64,000 bases of DNA. It comes from Waterburya agarophytonicola KI4. Lineage in GTDB: Bacteria; Cyanobacteriota; Cyanobacteriia; Cyanobacteriales; Xenococcaceae. The notes beneath the pieces were generated by a model. It saw nothing but the letters and a program-made list of their open reading frames with translations, searched no databases and was not told the origin of the DNA. A program made the translations under genes and the position numbers. Positions 26,919 to 35,909 of this stretch are shown piece after piece; position 1 is the stretch's first letter, and every line of letters begins with the position of its first letter. The stretch covers positions 1-64,000 of the forward strand of contig NZ_JADWDC010000021.1 of assembly GCF_020640915.1 (NCBI RefSeq). Direction: 5' to 3'.

Positions 26919-29399
26919 GTGAAAAACTATTGCGATCGCCTTGGATTTTTAACCGCACTAACGGTTATGTTAACAGCTGCTCCATCAATAGCAGCAGAAC
27001 GAAATATTACAGATATTGAGCTAGAGAAAAATAACAATCAACTAGAGTTAAAATTATCCTCAGATAAAAAATCTAATGGGAAAGCTTCTTTCTTTACTCT
27101 CCGCAAAGGTAATATGATCGAAGCTAATTTACTGAACACTAATCTAAAATTACCAGAAGGCGATTCTTTCAAGCAAGTAAATCCTCTGCCTGGAATTAAA
27201 GCAGTAGAAATTAATCAGGTTGACCAAGAACATACTCAAATTTTAATTTCTACCGAATCAGATACGCCCATAGAGCATTTGTTGGAAGAAAAAGGCGATC
27301 GCTTAATCCTTAGTCTAAACCGCGTTACTAAAGCTCAAACTTTTCAACGAGAAGTTAAAGAACTTAGCGATCGAGCAGTGACCAATATCAAGCAGACTTA
27401 CAAATCCGCCCTAAATCAGAAAAAAACCAAAGATAACGAAAAATCGGAGATCGTTTCTAGTAAAAATAATTCAAGCAATTCTGATGTTTTAATTCCTAAT
27501 CCAGAAATCGTCATTAACGATAATCGAGTTGACGATATCAAGGAAAAAATATTTCAAGCCCAAGATTCTGGTTCTGAAGCTACCCTACCACGAGCTGTTG
27601 CACCTCCTGTAGGAGATATGGCTGTTTCCAACATCAGCACGATGCCTGATATGGTAGATTTAAGCTCCAGAGCTTTAGTTCCCCGTCTGGTTCTGCGAGA
27701 TGCGCCAGTTAGGGAAGTATTATCTCTCTTAGCCCGTTCTGCTAACTTAAATATCGTATTTGCTACTGACGAACAAAAAGATAGTAAAAATAATGAAGAA
27801 ACAGGACCTACTATTTCTCTAGATTTAGAAAATCAACCCGTACAAGAGGTATTTAATTCCGTTCTTCTGGTTTCTGGTTTAAATGCCAACCGAAGAGGAA
27901 ATTTGATCTATGTTGGAGAAAAACTACCCTCACAAGCACGCAACCTAATTAGCCGTACTGTTCGTTTGAATCAAGTAGCAGCAGAAAATGCAGCGTTATA
28001 TTTAGCCAGTCAAGGGGCGAAAGGCAAAAGACTAACCAACGAAGTTGAGGAAATTATCGATGCAGAAACTGGCAAAGTTACTCAAAGAAACGAAACCAGC
28101 CCAGAATTAAGCGATCTTGATGGTGGTAGCGATGATGAAACTGGTACTGACGCTCTACTATTGAGAGGATTACAAGTTGCTACTGATTCTAGACTAAATG
28201 CAATTACTTTGGTAGGTGAACCTCGTAAAGTGGAAGTGGCAACAGCTATGCTAACTCAGTTGGATGCTCGCCGTCGTCAGGTTGCAGTCAATGTCAAAGT
28301 ACTAGATGTTAACTTAATCAACGAAGATTTCTTTAATAGTAGTTTTTCCTTCGGTATTAATGATAGTTTCTTTGTCAATGACAATGGTTCGGCTGCTTTG
28401 AGATTTGGTGATTCTGCTCCCCCTACAACAGGTGAATTCAATAGTCCTGAAGGCAGAGTGTCTAGTCCACCTGTGATTAATAATCCATTTGCTGGTGCAA
28501 ATACATTCATCGATTTGAATAGTACTTTTGGTATTCCTGGTACTACTCCTGGTTTGGTTGATAATGGTGCTGTTATCCAAGGGCAAGGAACAGGAAGATT
28601 TTTCAATCGAAATGCTGGTATTAGTAGCAATCCATTCTCCGCTGGCTTAACTGATTTTACTAGAGCTACGTTTGATGTTATTGAAACACAAGATGGAGAA
28701 AGTACCTTTACGGCAGGAACAGATGGTACTGCCACATCAAGCTTGCCTGGACTTTTTCAATACCCTGATAAATTTTTGGCTCAGTTAGAAGCTCGTGTCA
28801 CTAATGGTAATGCTAAAATTCTCACCGATCCCACTTTAATGGTGCAAGAAGGACAACAAGCCAGTGTCAAGCTGACTCAAAGAATCATTGCCAGTATCAA
28901 AACTAGCGTCGATCAGGAAACTGGAATTAGAACTAATGAACCAGTATTTGATGATGCTGGTGTAGTTTTAACTGTCAATGTAGAAAGAGTTGATGATAAT
29001 GGATTTGTTTCGATGTCTGTAAGCCCAAGAGTTACAGCAGTTGGAACGGTAATAGATTTTGAAAGCTCTACTGGTGTTACTAATCCTATAAGTTTATTAA
29101 CGGAAAGAGAGCTTAATTCTGGTTTAGTACGTTTGCGAGATGGTCAGACTCTAATTTTATCGGGAATTATTCAAGATCAAGAACGTACAATTACTTCCAA
29201 AGTTCCTATTTTGGGAGATCTTCCTTTGTTGGGTTCGTTGTTCAGAAGTACAGACAAAGGTACTGAAAGGGCTGAAGTAATAGTTTTGTTAACTCCTGAA
29301 GTAGTTGAACAGGATGCGGGAGTTGCCAGCAACTTTTCTCCTAGCAAAGAAAGCCGTGAAATCCTTCATAGAGAAGGGGTTGGTCTACTTGGCAACTAG
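26919..29399 (+). CDS. pilQ: type IV pilus outer-membrane secretin PilQ
   Basis: The 826-residue secretin forms the outer-membrane channel for the pilus. It starts at GTG 26919 with a signal peptide (about 1-25, ending IAAE). An AMIN peptidoglycan-binding domain follows (about 28-130), then a charged linker, the N0/STN region (RDAPVREVLSLLARSANLNIVFA), N1-type repeats with an insert (EEIIDAETGKVTQRN), and the C-terminal secretin barrel with LRDGQTLILSGII and KVPILGDLPLLGSLF. An unusually long Gly/Asn/Phe-rich insert (about 490-600) sits before the barrel. It ends the pilMNOQ operon; pilP is absent, as is usual in cyanobacteria. Confidence 0.95.
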   Translation: MKNYCDRLGFLTALTVMLTAAPSIAAERNITDIELEKNNNQLELKLSSDKKSNGKASFFTLRKGNMIEANLLNTNLKLPEGDSFKQVNPLPGIKAVEINQVDQEHTQILISTESDTPIEHLLEEKGDRLILSLNRVTKAQTFQREVKELSDRAVTNIKQTYKSALNQKKTKDNEKSEIVSSKNNSSNSDVLIPNPEIVINDNRVDDIKEKIFQAQDSGSEATLPRAVAPPVGDMAVSNISTMPDMVDLSSRALVPRLVLRDAPVREVLSLLARSANLNIVFATDEQKDSKNNEETGPTISLDLENQPVQEVFNSVLLVSGLNANRRGNLIYVGEKLPSQARNLISRTVRLNQVAAENAALYLASQGAKGKRLTNEVEEIIDAETGKVTQRNETSPELSDLDGGSDDETGTDALLLRGLQVATDSRLNAITLVGEPRKVEVATAMLTQLDARRRQVAVNVKVLDVNLINEDFFNSSFSFGINDSFFVNDNGSAALRFGDSAPPTTGEFNSPEGRVSSPPVINNPFAGANTFIDLNSTFGIPGTTPGLVDNGAVIQGQGTGRFFNRNAGISSNPFSAGLTDFTRATFDVIETQDGESTFTAGTDGTATSSLPGLFQYPDKFLAQLEARVTNGNAKILTDPTLMVQEGQQASVKLTQRIIASIKTSVDQETGIRTNEPVFDDAGVVLTVNVERVDDNGFVSMSVSPRVTAVGTVIDFESSTGVTNPISLLTERELNSGLVRLRDGQTLILSGIIQDQERTITSKVPILGDLPLLGSLFRSTDKGTERAEVIVLLTPEVVEQDAGVASNFSPSKESREILHREGVGLLGN

Positions 29400-29516
29400 T
29401 CAATTTATCTTGTTTTGTGGCTTTATTTTGACAGTCGAAATCGAAAAAATTGTTGAAATCTATATAAATTAACGCTTTCAACGATCCATATTTGCCATGT
29501 AGAGCTTAGAATAAGG

Positions 29517-29538
29517 CAGTCACAAATTATTGTGACTG
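29517..29538. other. perfect 9-bp hairpin after pilQ
   Basis: CAGTCACAA and TTGTGACTG form a perfect stem around an ATTA loop, about 120 bp past the pilQ stop and 157 bp before HU. No T-run follows, so it may be a 3' stability element or an operator-like dyad in front of the HU gene. Confidence 0.5.
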
Positions 29539-29694
29539 TTGAAGAAAAACTATAGTCTATAAAAATATTGTGGGTTTTTAGAACTCAGATGCTATAAATT
29601 AGGCTGGTTAAATCATTTTTCAATTCTTCGTTCTAATTGATCGAAAACAAAATACACACAAGCCACAAAAAAATACAAGAAGGAGACCATGTCA

Positions 29695-29976
29695 ATGAAT
29701 AAAGGTGAACTAGTCGATCGCATTTCTCAAAAAGCGACTGTAACTAAAAAACAAGCTGATGCTGTATTATCCGCAGCTATCGAAACCATCATGGAAGCTG
29801 TATCCGAAGGAGATAAAGTAACTTTGGTTGGTTTTGGTTCTTTTGAACGTCGCGATCGCAAGGAAAGAGAAGGACGCAATCCTAAAACTGGAGAAAAAAT
29901 GTCTATTCCCGCTACTAAAGTACCTGCATTCTCCGCAGGTAAACTATTTAAAGAAAAAGTAGCACCTAAAAAATAG
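29695..29976 (+). CDS. hup: HU-type nucleoid DNA-binding protein
   Basis: This 93-residue histone-like HU protein bends and compacts DNA as a dimer. It shows the family start MNKGELVDRI, the signature GFGSFERRDRKEREGRNPKTG covering the beta-arm, and the C-terminal PAFSAGKLFKEKV. An ATG at 29689 also exists, but the Shine-Dalgarno AAGGAG lies only 3 nt from it and 9 nt from the ATG at 29695, and HU proteins begin MNK. I therefore chose the second ATG. The TTG-started gene at 29999 follows within 22 bp and may be co-transcribed. Confidence 0.96.
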   Translation: MNKGELVDRISQKATVTKKQADAVLSAAIETIMEAVSEGDKVTLVGFGSFERRDRKEREGRNPKTGEKMSIPATKVPAFSAGKLFKEKVAPKK

Positions 29977-29998
29977 TTTTCGAGTCATTTAAGAGAGC

Positions 29999-31060
29999 TT
30001 GAAAAGACCACAACACGGTGGAAATTTGAATTGGGCAGCCACAATTGCTGGTTGTCCAGTTTCTGCTTTAATGGATTTTTCTGCCAGCATCAACCCTCTG
30101 GGTATGCCTCAAAGCGCGATCGCTGCCATAATTAAAAATACTAGCAATTTACAAGCATATCCCGATCCCAGTTATTCTCAATTGCGATCGCACCTTGCCC
30201 GACACCACCAAATCGATCCCGCATTTATTTTGCCTGGCAATGGTTCGGCAGAATTGTTAACTTGGGCGGGAAGAGAATTAGCGCAACAAAATTTTACCTA
30301 TTTAATTACTCCAGCTTTCAGCGACTATACCAGGGCATTAAATACTTTTGAGGCTCAAATAATCGATTGTCCCTTAAATTTAATAGTTCCCAGTCTCCCA
30401 GTCCCTCAGTCTCCCCATCCGAATTCTGGATTACTCCTGAATAATCCCCACAACCCCACGGGGAAATTATGGACGAGAGAGGCGATATTACCCTATTTAG
30501 ATGAATTTGACTTAGTGGTGATTGATGAAGCCTTTATGGACTTTTTAACGCCTTCTCAAGAGCAAAGCTTGATTCCGATGGTGGAACAGTATCCTAATTT
30601 GGTGATTTTACGCTCTTTAACTAAGTTTTATAGTATGGCTGGATTGCGCATTGGTTATGCGATCGCCCACCCAGATAGATTGCAAAGATGGTATGGTTGG
30701 CGCGATCCTTGGTCGGTTAATGTTTTAGCCGAAGCAGCAACCATTGCAGCTATTCAAGACGAAGAATTTCAACAACGAACTTGGAATTGGTTGGAGTCGG
30801 CGCGATCGCGACTGTACGATCAACTACGGGCTATTCCAGGGTTAAAACCCCTAAAAGGCGCAACAAATTATCTTCTGGTGAAGACGGAAACTTCTGCCAC
30901 GCAATTACAGGAAAAATTATTAACCCAACATCAAATTGTCATTCGAGACTGTATGAGTTTTCCCGAATTAGGCGATCGCTATTTTCGTATTGCAGTAAGA
31001 TTACCAGCAGAAAACGATCGCTTAATACAAGCAATATCTGCCGTACTTAGTTCAGATTAA
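29999..31060 (+). CDS. CobC/CobD-like threonine-phosphate decarboxylase
   Basis: The 353-residue class I/II PLP enzyme resembles CobC/CobD L-threonine-O-3-phosphate decarboxylase, which makes the aminopropanol linker of cobalamin, and is close to histidinol-phosphate aminotransferase. Motifs are HGGNLNWAATIAGCP, DFSASINPLG, LPGNGSAELL, NPHNPTGKLW, VIDEAFMDF and the PLP lysine in SLTKFYSMAGLRIG. The conserved HGGN stretch lies upstream of any ATG, so the start is the TTG at 29999. An octamer repeat at 30391-30414 adds a Pro/Ser-rich patch (PSLPVPQSPHPNS). Its stop abuts that of the convergent HAD gene with no gap. Histidinol-phosphate aminotransferase is the alternative. Confidence 0.85.
   Translation: MKRPQHGGNLNWAATIAGCPVSALMDFSASINPLGMPQSAIAAIIKNTSNLQAYPDPSYSQLRSHLARHHQIDPAFILPGNGSAELLTWAGRELAQQNFTYLITPAFSDYTRALNTFEAQIIDCPLNLIVPSLPVPQSPHPNSGLLLNNPHNPTGKLWTREAILPYLDEFDLVVIDEAFMDFLTPSQEQSLIPMVEQYPNLVILRSLTKFYSMAGLRIGYAIAHPDRLQRWYGWRDPWSVNVLAEAATIAAIQDEEFQQRTWNWLESARSRLYDQLRAIPGLKPLKGATNYLLVKTETSATQLQEKLLTQHQIVIRDCMSFPELGDRYFRIAVRLPAENDRLIQAISAVLSSD
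30383..30414. repeat. octameric tandem repeat inside the cobC-like gene
   Basis: Units CAGTCTCC, CAGTCCCT and CAGTCTCC, preceded by a degenerate TAGTTCC, are translated in frame as Pro/Ser-rich sequence just before NNPHNPTG. The same octamer type (AAGTCACC, CAGTCATC) occurs in the intergenic region at 43989-44020. Confidence 0.7.
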
Positions 31061-31828
31061 CTACCAGTTATCAAATTGTTGAGAAAATTGATCGAGAGAC
31101 AATAGTTTTATTCGAGAATCTTGATTGGCAAGATGGCGATCGCTTTCTAGGTTATAACCCCAATCTGCGAGAAATAAATTAATAAAATCTAGATCGGATT
31201 GTTGGGCTACTTGTTGTAGGGCTTTGATGCGATCTTCGACAAAAAAAATACTGGGATCTGAAGCTATTTTATGGCGATCGCGAATAATCCTCAAGGTTTC
31301 ATATTTGGGACGCTTACTTTCTTTACCAATTATTTGAGAAACAGCCAAATTTATCCCTTGTTGTGCCAGTAATTGCTTAACAAAACGTCCTTCTTTAGTG
31401 GTAACAATATATAACTCCACATCAGAATTAATTATTTGTTGCAGACGTTCGATAATGCCAGGATAAAAACGATGTAAACCTAACCATTCATCTAAGTCAT
31501 TTCTAATCCAGCTATCTCTAACGCCATCTAGCTGCTGTACTACATTTTGTTTCTCTAAACCCTCAGACTCTAATATCTCTAGAGAAACACTTTTCCAGTC
31601 ATCTAAAATTTCAGCTTCTTTAATTCCTAATACTAACGCCCGTAACAAAATCGGCATTTCCCAGCCAGTCTCAATTACAGGGCGCAAGGGGTAAAAATTA
31701 GGTGCGAGGCTGTCATCGATTTCTGACGACCAAATTTGTTGGTAAGCACGTTTAGTACTAGCGAAATACTCAATCAAGCCATCGCAGATTACGCCATCGA
31801 AGTCCAAAGCCAGAATGTTAGGTTGCAT
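31061..31828 (-). CDS. HAD-superfamily hydrolase
   Basis: The 255-residue phosphatase-like protein has HAD motif I in LALDFDGVICDGL (residues 6-18, nucleophile Asp in DFDG), motif II Thr in ELYIVTTKEGR, a Lys in IIGKESKRPKYE and motif IV acid residues in IFFVEDRIKAL. A helical cap domain lies between motifs I and II. The substrate is unknown; phosphoglycolate phosphatase-like enzymes are the nearest family. It lies 36 bp downstream of hisS on the same strand, so it is probably co-transcribed with it. Confidence 0.85.
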   Translation of the reverse strand: MQPNILALDFDGVICDGLIEYFASTKRAYQQIWSSEIDDSLAPNFYPLRPVIETGWEMPILLRALVLGIKEAEILDDWKSVSLEILESEGLEKQNVVQQLDGVRDSWIRNDLDEWLGLHRFYPGIIERLQQIINSDVELYIVTTKEGRFVKQLLAQQGINLAVSQIIGKESKRPKYETLRIIRDRHKIASDPSIFFVEDRIKALQQVAQQSDLDFINLFLADWGYNLESDRHLANQDSRIKLLSLDQFSQQFDNW

Positions 31829-31864
31829 AGGATAAAAAAAAGTTGGAGATTTGCTACTTGCTAC

Positions 31865-33148
31865 TTAATCAAAGCCTTTCAATTTGATTATTTTAGTTTT
31901 CAATTCCTCTGTCATTGCTAATAAATCTTTTTGAGCGATCGCTTGTTGTTCTCCTGAAGCTAGCCATTTTAAATTAACAGTATTATTTTCTGCTTCAGCA
32001 TCGCCTAAAACTAAGCAAGCAACTGCCCCACTGCGATTCCCTCTTTTGAACTGTTTGCCGAAGGCACTACCGCTTAAATCGAGTTCTACAGCCAATCCAG
32101 TTTGACGTAATTGTTGGGCGAGTAATAAACTTTGGGCTTCGGCTGCTTCTCCACGAGACACGAGATAAAGATCGGGAGTATTAATCGGGTTGGAGGATAA
32201 TTTTTGTAGCAAGATGACTAGTCTTTCCATACCAATTGCCCAGCCCACTGCTTGGGTTTCAGGACCACCTAATTCCTTCACCAGACCATCATAGCGTCCG
32301 CCACCGCATACTGTTGCTTGCGCGCCCAAGTCATTAGATTTGATTTCAAAGGCTGTGTGGGTATAGTAATCTAGCCCCCTAACAAGACAGTGATTGATTT
32401 GATATTCAATATTTAGGTCGGTCAACAACTGCAATACGATATCAAAGTGTTTTTTGGATTCTGGACTCAAACTATCGATAATTTTGGGGGCGTTTTGGGC
32501 GATTTCTTGAGTTTTGGTATCTTTACTGTCCAAAATTCTTAAAGGGCTGCGAGTCAAACGATCTTTAGAATCTTCATCCAGATCGTTTTTATAAGGTTCT
32601 AAATAATCGACCAATACTTGGCGATATTTAGTACGATCTTCTTGATTACCAACAGAATTAATATCTAATTTCAGATCTTTTAATCCCAAAGCTTGCAAGA
32701 TATCAATTGCCAAAGCAATAACTTCAGCATCCCCACGAGGCGCAGCGCAACCTAGCAACTCCAAACCTACTTGATGAAACTGTCTCTGACGACCAGCTTG
32801 AGGACGTTCGTAGCGAAACATTGGCCCAGTGTACCAAAGACGCTGTACTCCACCTTGAGCGTGAAGTTTGTTTTCAATATAAGCCCGAACTACTCCTGCT
32901 GTACCTTCTGGACGAAGAGTAATTGATTTGTTGCCACCTTTGCTATTAAAAGTGTACATTTCTTTACCCACCACATCGGTAGCTTCGCCAATACCACGCT
33001 CAAATAATGCGGTTTGCTCGAAAATTGGGGCGCGAATCTCTTGATATACGGCACGACCTAGTATTTCTCTAACGGTATCTTCAATTAACTGCCAGTAACC
33101 TATTTCCTCTGGCAGAATATCTCTCGTTCCTCTTAATGCTTGAATCAT
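31865..33148 (-). CDS. hisS: histidyl-tRNA synthetase
   Basis: This 427-residue class II aminoacyl-tRNA synthetase charges tRNA-His. It has the start IQALRGTRDILPEE, motif 2 (RPEGTAGVVRAYIE; FRYERPQAGRQRQFHQVGLE) and the His-specific signatures LVRGLDYYTHTAFE and GGRYDGLV, with motif 3 in AVGWAIGMERL. A C-terminal anticodon-binding domain (about 330-425) is present. Full length for the family. A heptamer repeat lies directly upstream of the ATG. Confidence 0.97.
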   Translation of the reverse strand: MIQALRGTRDILPEEIGYWQLIEDTVREILGRAVYQEIRAPIFEQTALFERGIGEATDVVGKEMYTFNSKGGNKSITLRPEGTAGVVRAYIENKLHAQGGVQRLWYTGPMFRYERPQAGRQRQFHQVGLELLGCAAPRGDAEVIALAIDILQALGLKDLKLDINSVGNQEDRTKYRQVLVDYLEPYKNDLDEDSKDRLTRSPLRILDSKDTKTQEIAQNAPKIIDSLSPESKKHFDIVLQLLTDLNIEYQINHCLVRGLDYYTHTAFEIKSNDLGAQATVCGGGRYDGLVKELGGPETQAVGWAIGMERLVILLQKLSSNPINTPDLYLVSRGEAAEAQSLLLAQQLRQTGLAVELDLSGSAFGKQFKRGNRSGAVACLVLGDAEAENNTVNLKWLASGEQQAIAQKDLLAMTEELKTKIIKLKGFD

Positions 33149-33151
33149 TTA

Positions 33152-33193
33152 ATCATTTGTCATGGGTCGTTTGTCATTTATCATTTGTCTTGA
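33152..33193. repeat. heptameric tandem repeat upstream of hisS
   Basis: Six consecutive 7-bp units run ATCATTT, GTCATGG, GTCGTTT, GTCATTT, ATCATTT, GTCTTGA. They fill the hisS leader starting 3 bp before its ATG on the minus strand, so the ribosome site itself lies in repeat sequence. Confidence 0.75.
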
Positions 33194-33254
33194 TATCGGT
33201 GTATCGATAACTAAACAAAAAATAGCCTACAACTAATGTATCGTTTATCAGTAA

Positions 33255-34928
33255 TCAAAAAGGTTTTACACTCAAGGAAAAATAAATGCCGTTATCTTGT
33301 AAAGATTTTTTTTCTGGTAATTTATCATCAATTAGGGGAATTCCTATGCCGACACTAAAGTTGAAATGGTCGTCTATGGATATTTGAGTAGCAATTCCTA
33401 CAGATGCTAAAGTATTCGTCTGTATGGGAAAATCGTCAGAATTCCAAATTCGAGCAAAATCAAAAAAAGGAATTACTTCTACACGAAGATCCCATTTTGG
33501 TACTTGCACTACGGTATTGCCTAACTCCGCAGAAAAAGAAAACCCATTATCTCCTCTAATAATATCTCGGCTATAGCCTCGAACGCTTTGGACTCCACCT
33601 GCAATAAACTGTTCGTTAGAGAATAAAGGGCGATCAGCAAATTGAATTGTTCCTCCCAAGCTGAGATTAGTTTTGGCTGATAATGCTTTGATATATCTTG
33701 TTTGTCCGCGCCAAATTAGATACTTACTATCGGGTAAGTCATCGTTGTTAATAGTCGAATCTAAAGCATCGATTCCGATCGCAATTTGAGATGCAAGGGA
33801 AAATACGCGATCTTTACTGCGGGAGTTATATTCTTGAATTAAGTGTAGAGTAGAAGTGATACTCCTTCCTCGGTCGTCCAAGCCTCTAGCAAGGTCGGGA
33901 AAACCAAGATTCATCAAAGAAAATTTGCTATTTTGATGGGTGAAACCAAAAGCAAAAAGTAAGTTTTGAGTCGGTCGATCGATCGCATCTTGAATTAGGG
34001 TTATTCCGTAACCGCGATTTTTGCTCTCTAAATCTAATACGGGGAAGGGATCGATGATAATTTTGTTATCGCTGCGACTATGAGAAAGTCTAACCGAAGT
34101 CCCTCTCGCCCCTAGAGGTGCAATATATTCGATTCTTTCTAGAGATTCACTTCCTTCGCTTCGAGCATAACCAACTCTAAATGAATCCCCAAAACCTAAT
34201 AAATTTCTTTCATCGATAGATACTCTACCTCTAATCGAACCAATACTAGTGGTTAGATCGTTATCTGTATTGAAGGTTAGATCGAAACTGTCTGCTTCTT
34301 TTATTTTTAGCTTGAGAAAACTTTCTCCTGGCTTAATTCCTTGAGAAAGTTCGGCGGAAATGTGTTCAATTAAAGGATTGAGTTGCAGTTTTTGTAAGGC
34401 TTCGAGTAATTTATTTTGATTTAGGGGGGCTTGGGAAGCGATCGCAATACGACTGCGAATATATTCTGGAGGTAGTTTTTCTAAACCCAAGACTTTTATT
34501 TCGCCAATTGTTCCTTCGATGATTTGTACTCTGATAGTGCGATGGTTAATTGTTTGAGGAGGAATAAACGCACCAGAAGTAAAATAACCGCGATCAACAT
34601 ATAGTTGAGTGATAGCCTGTTGAACTTCAAGCAATTCGGTAAAGGAAATAGGACGGAATAAATAAGGATTCAGGACTCGATCTAATTCTGGTTGAGGAAT
34701 AACCCTATTGCCGATAATTTCAAACCTACTGATCGCGATCGTGTCTGGAATATCTTCAGGAGACAAACTTGTCTGAGGGATAAATTTGGGCGGTAATGGT
34801 GGGGGATCTGCAACCGCTTTACGACTAGTAAAAAAGAAATAACACAGTAGGCAAACCAACACCGTATCGAGGGAGTTGACGGTAGCTAAAACTTTACCTA
34901 GTTTCTGATTGAATACTCTATATTGCAT
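33255..34928 (-). CDS. TpsB/FhaC-type two-partner secretion transporter
   Basis: The 557-residue outer-membrane protein of the ShlB/FhaC/HecB family exports large TpsA exoproteins. The N-terminal hydrophobic segment (about 24-40) is followed by a Pro-rich stretch, POTRA domain 1 (ISRFEIIGNRVIPQPELDRVL, about 66-140), POTRA 2 (IGEIKVLGLEKLPPEYIRSRI), and a 16-strand barrel with the motif GDSFRVGYARSEGSESL and VRGYSRD near the lid-lock region. It ends in Phe (SVKPF), as expected for an outer-membrane barrel. No TpsA with a filamentous haemagglutinin domain lies next to it within this window. Confidence 0.9.
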   Translation of the reverse strand: MQYRVFNQKLGKVLATVNSLDTVLVCLLCYFFFTSRKAVADPPPLPPKFIPQTSLSPEDIPDTIAISRFEIIGNRVIPQPELDRVLNPYLFRPISFTELLEVQQAITQLYVDRGYFTSGAFIPPQTINHRTIRVQIIEGTIGEIKVLGLEKLPPEYIRSRIAIASQAPLNQNKLLEALQKLQLNPLIEHISAELSQGIKPGESFLKLKIKEADSFDLTFNTDNDLTTSIGSIRGRVSIDERNLLGFGDSFRVGYARSEGSESLERIEYIAPLGARGTSVRLSHSRSDNKIIIDPFPVLDLESKNRGYGITLIQDAIDRPTQNLLFAFGFTHQNSKFSLMNLGFPDLARGLDDRGRSITSTLHLIQEYNSRSKDRVFSLASQIAIGIDALDSTINNDDLPDSKYLIWRGQTRYIKALSAKTNLSLGGTIQFADRPLFSNEQFIAGGVQSVRGYSRDIIRGDNGFSFSAELGNTVVQVPKWDLRVEVIPFFDFARIWNSDDFPIQTNTLASVGIATQISIDDHFNFSVGIGIPLIDDKLPEKKSLQDNGIYFSLSVKPF

Positions 34929-35082
34929 ACTTGCATGATTTTTGTCCCTAGTTTTTAGATCATTTTATGGAGAACTCGACTAAAGAAAGATTATAACGAT
35001 CTGACAAATATGCTAACTTATGAGATAACTTATCTAATTATAAGATTGTAAATCTTAGTTTCATTAATATAAGCGTAAAATA

Positions 35083-35370
35083 GTGAATCCTTTATTCGCA
35101 AGATTTTTCAGAGCAGTTTACCGCAAAGAACCAGTTTCTGGCTTTATCCTCATTTTAGGAGTAACGGATGCTTTAATTGGCGGACTTGGGGGTCGAGGTG
35201 GTTTGTTGTCTATTGGTTTAATCGTAGCTTTGCTGGGTATAATTATGCGCTGGCGACAAGGAAGCAAAAAAACAAACGAGATCGCCACCGAACCTGTTAA
35301 ATATCTTCTACCCCCTGGATCTACTCGCCAACCTTTGCCTTTATTGATGAGTAGCAAGCATCAAAAATAA
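35083..35370 (+). CDS. small cyanobacterial membrane protein, unknown
   Basis: The 95-residue protein starts at GTG 35083. It has a glycine-rich hydrophobic central region (GFILILGVTDALIGGLGGRGGLLSIGLIVALLGIIM, about 20-54) that is probably one long or two short membrane helices, and a Pro-rich polar tail (LLPPGSTRQPLPLL). I do not recognise a function. The stop codon TAA coincides with the left flank of a possible mini-transposon. Confidence 0.7.
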   Translation: MNPLFARFFRAVYRKEPVSGFILILGVTDALIGGLGGRGGLLSIGLIVALLGIIMRWRQGSKKTNEIATEPVKYLLPPGSTRQPLPLLMSSKHQK

Positions 35371-35471
35371 GGTGATTTTCAGGAATGATTTTACCAAGTC
35401 ATAAATCTAGAAATATACTTTGCTATAATTGCTAATCAATCTAGCTGGTATATTCTTCGCCAGAAATCACC
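35371..35471. repeat. possible 101-bp MITE with TAA target duplication
   Basis: GGTGATTT at 35371 and AAATCACC ending at 35471 are 8-bp terminal inverted repeats; they extend imperfectly to 13 bp. TAA flanks both sides (35368-35370 and 35472-35474), and the left copy serves as the stop codon of the preceding gene. No coding potential lies inside. Short inverted repeats of this size can arise by chance. Confidence 0.4.
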
Positions 35472-35505
35472 TAAGCGATCGATTATTGTAAAATCAATCA
35501 ATTGA

Positions 35506-35802
35506 ATGACCAACGAAAATGTCGATCAAAAGCATCCCCAGAATCGAAAAGATCGAGCCACAGTAGATAGTTTATTAAAAGTAAAACTAGATCCCAGCGA
35601 TCGCGATTTGGCGGAATTAGCCCGTTTAATTATTCGCTATCGAGATTTTCCTGGGGCGCGAGATATTCAAAGGGATCTTAAAGTGGTTTTGGATAGCTGG
35701 GAGCTAAATGAAGAACAGTTATATGATAAAACTCGCTTGATTCACGCCCAAGGATTAGTCTATCGCCGTACTGCTACAGGAGAACAACAAGATTGGACTT
35801 AA
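35506..35802 (+). CDS. DUF3288 family protein
   Basis: This 98-residue protein is of a cyanobacteria-restricted family recognised by DQKHPQNRKDR at the start and LARLIIRYRDFPGARDIQRDL in the middle. It is soluble and helical with no signal. Function is unknown. It is a single small gene preceded by a possible repeat element. Confidence 0.85.
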   Translation: MTNENVDQKHPQNRKDRATVDSLLKVKLDPSDRDLAELARLIIRYRDFPGARDIQRDLKVVLDSWELNEEQLYDKTRLIHAQGLVYRRTATGEQQDWT

Positions 35803-35909
35803 CGTCGCTTCACTCTTTCTGCCTTCAATTTAATTCCGATAAGCTTTTATTGAGCAGATACTGTATCTTAAAAGAATATAGAGAAATGCTTTAAAAGATA
35901 CGATGAAAA

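Noticed and set aside
28277-28735. 152-codon minus-strand frame within pilQ
   Set aside because: It is fully antisense to the well-supported pilQ coding region and has a low-complexity Pro/Leu/Ser composition typical of shadow frames.
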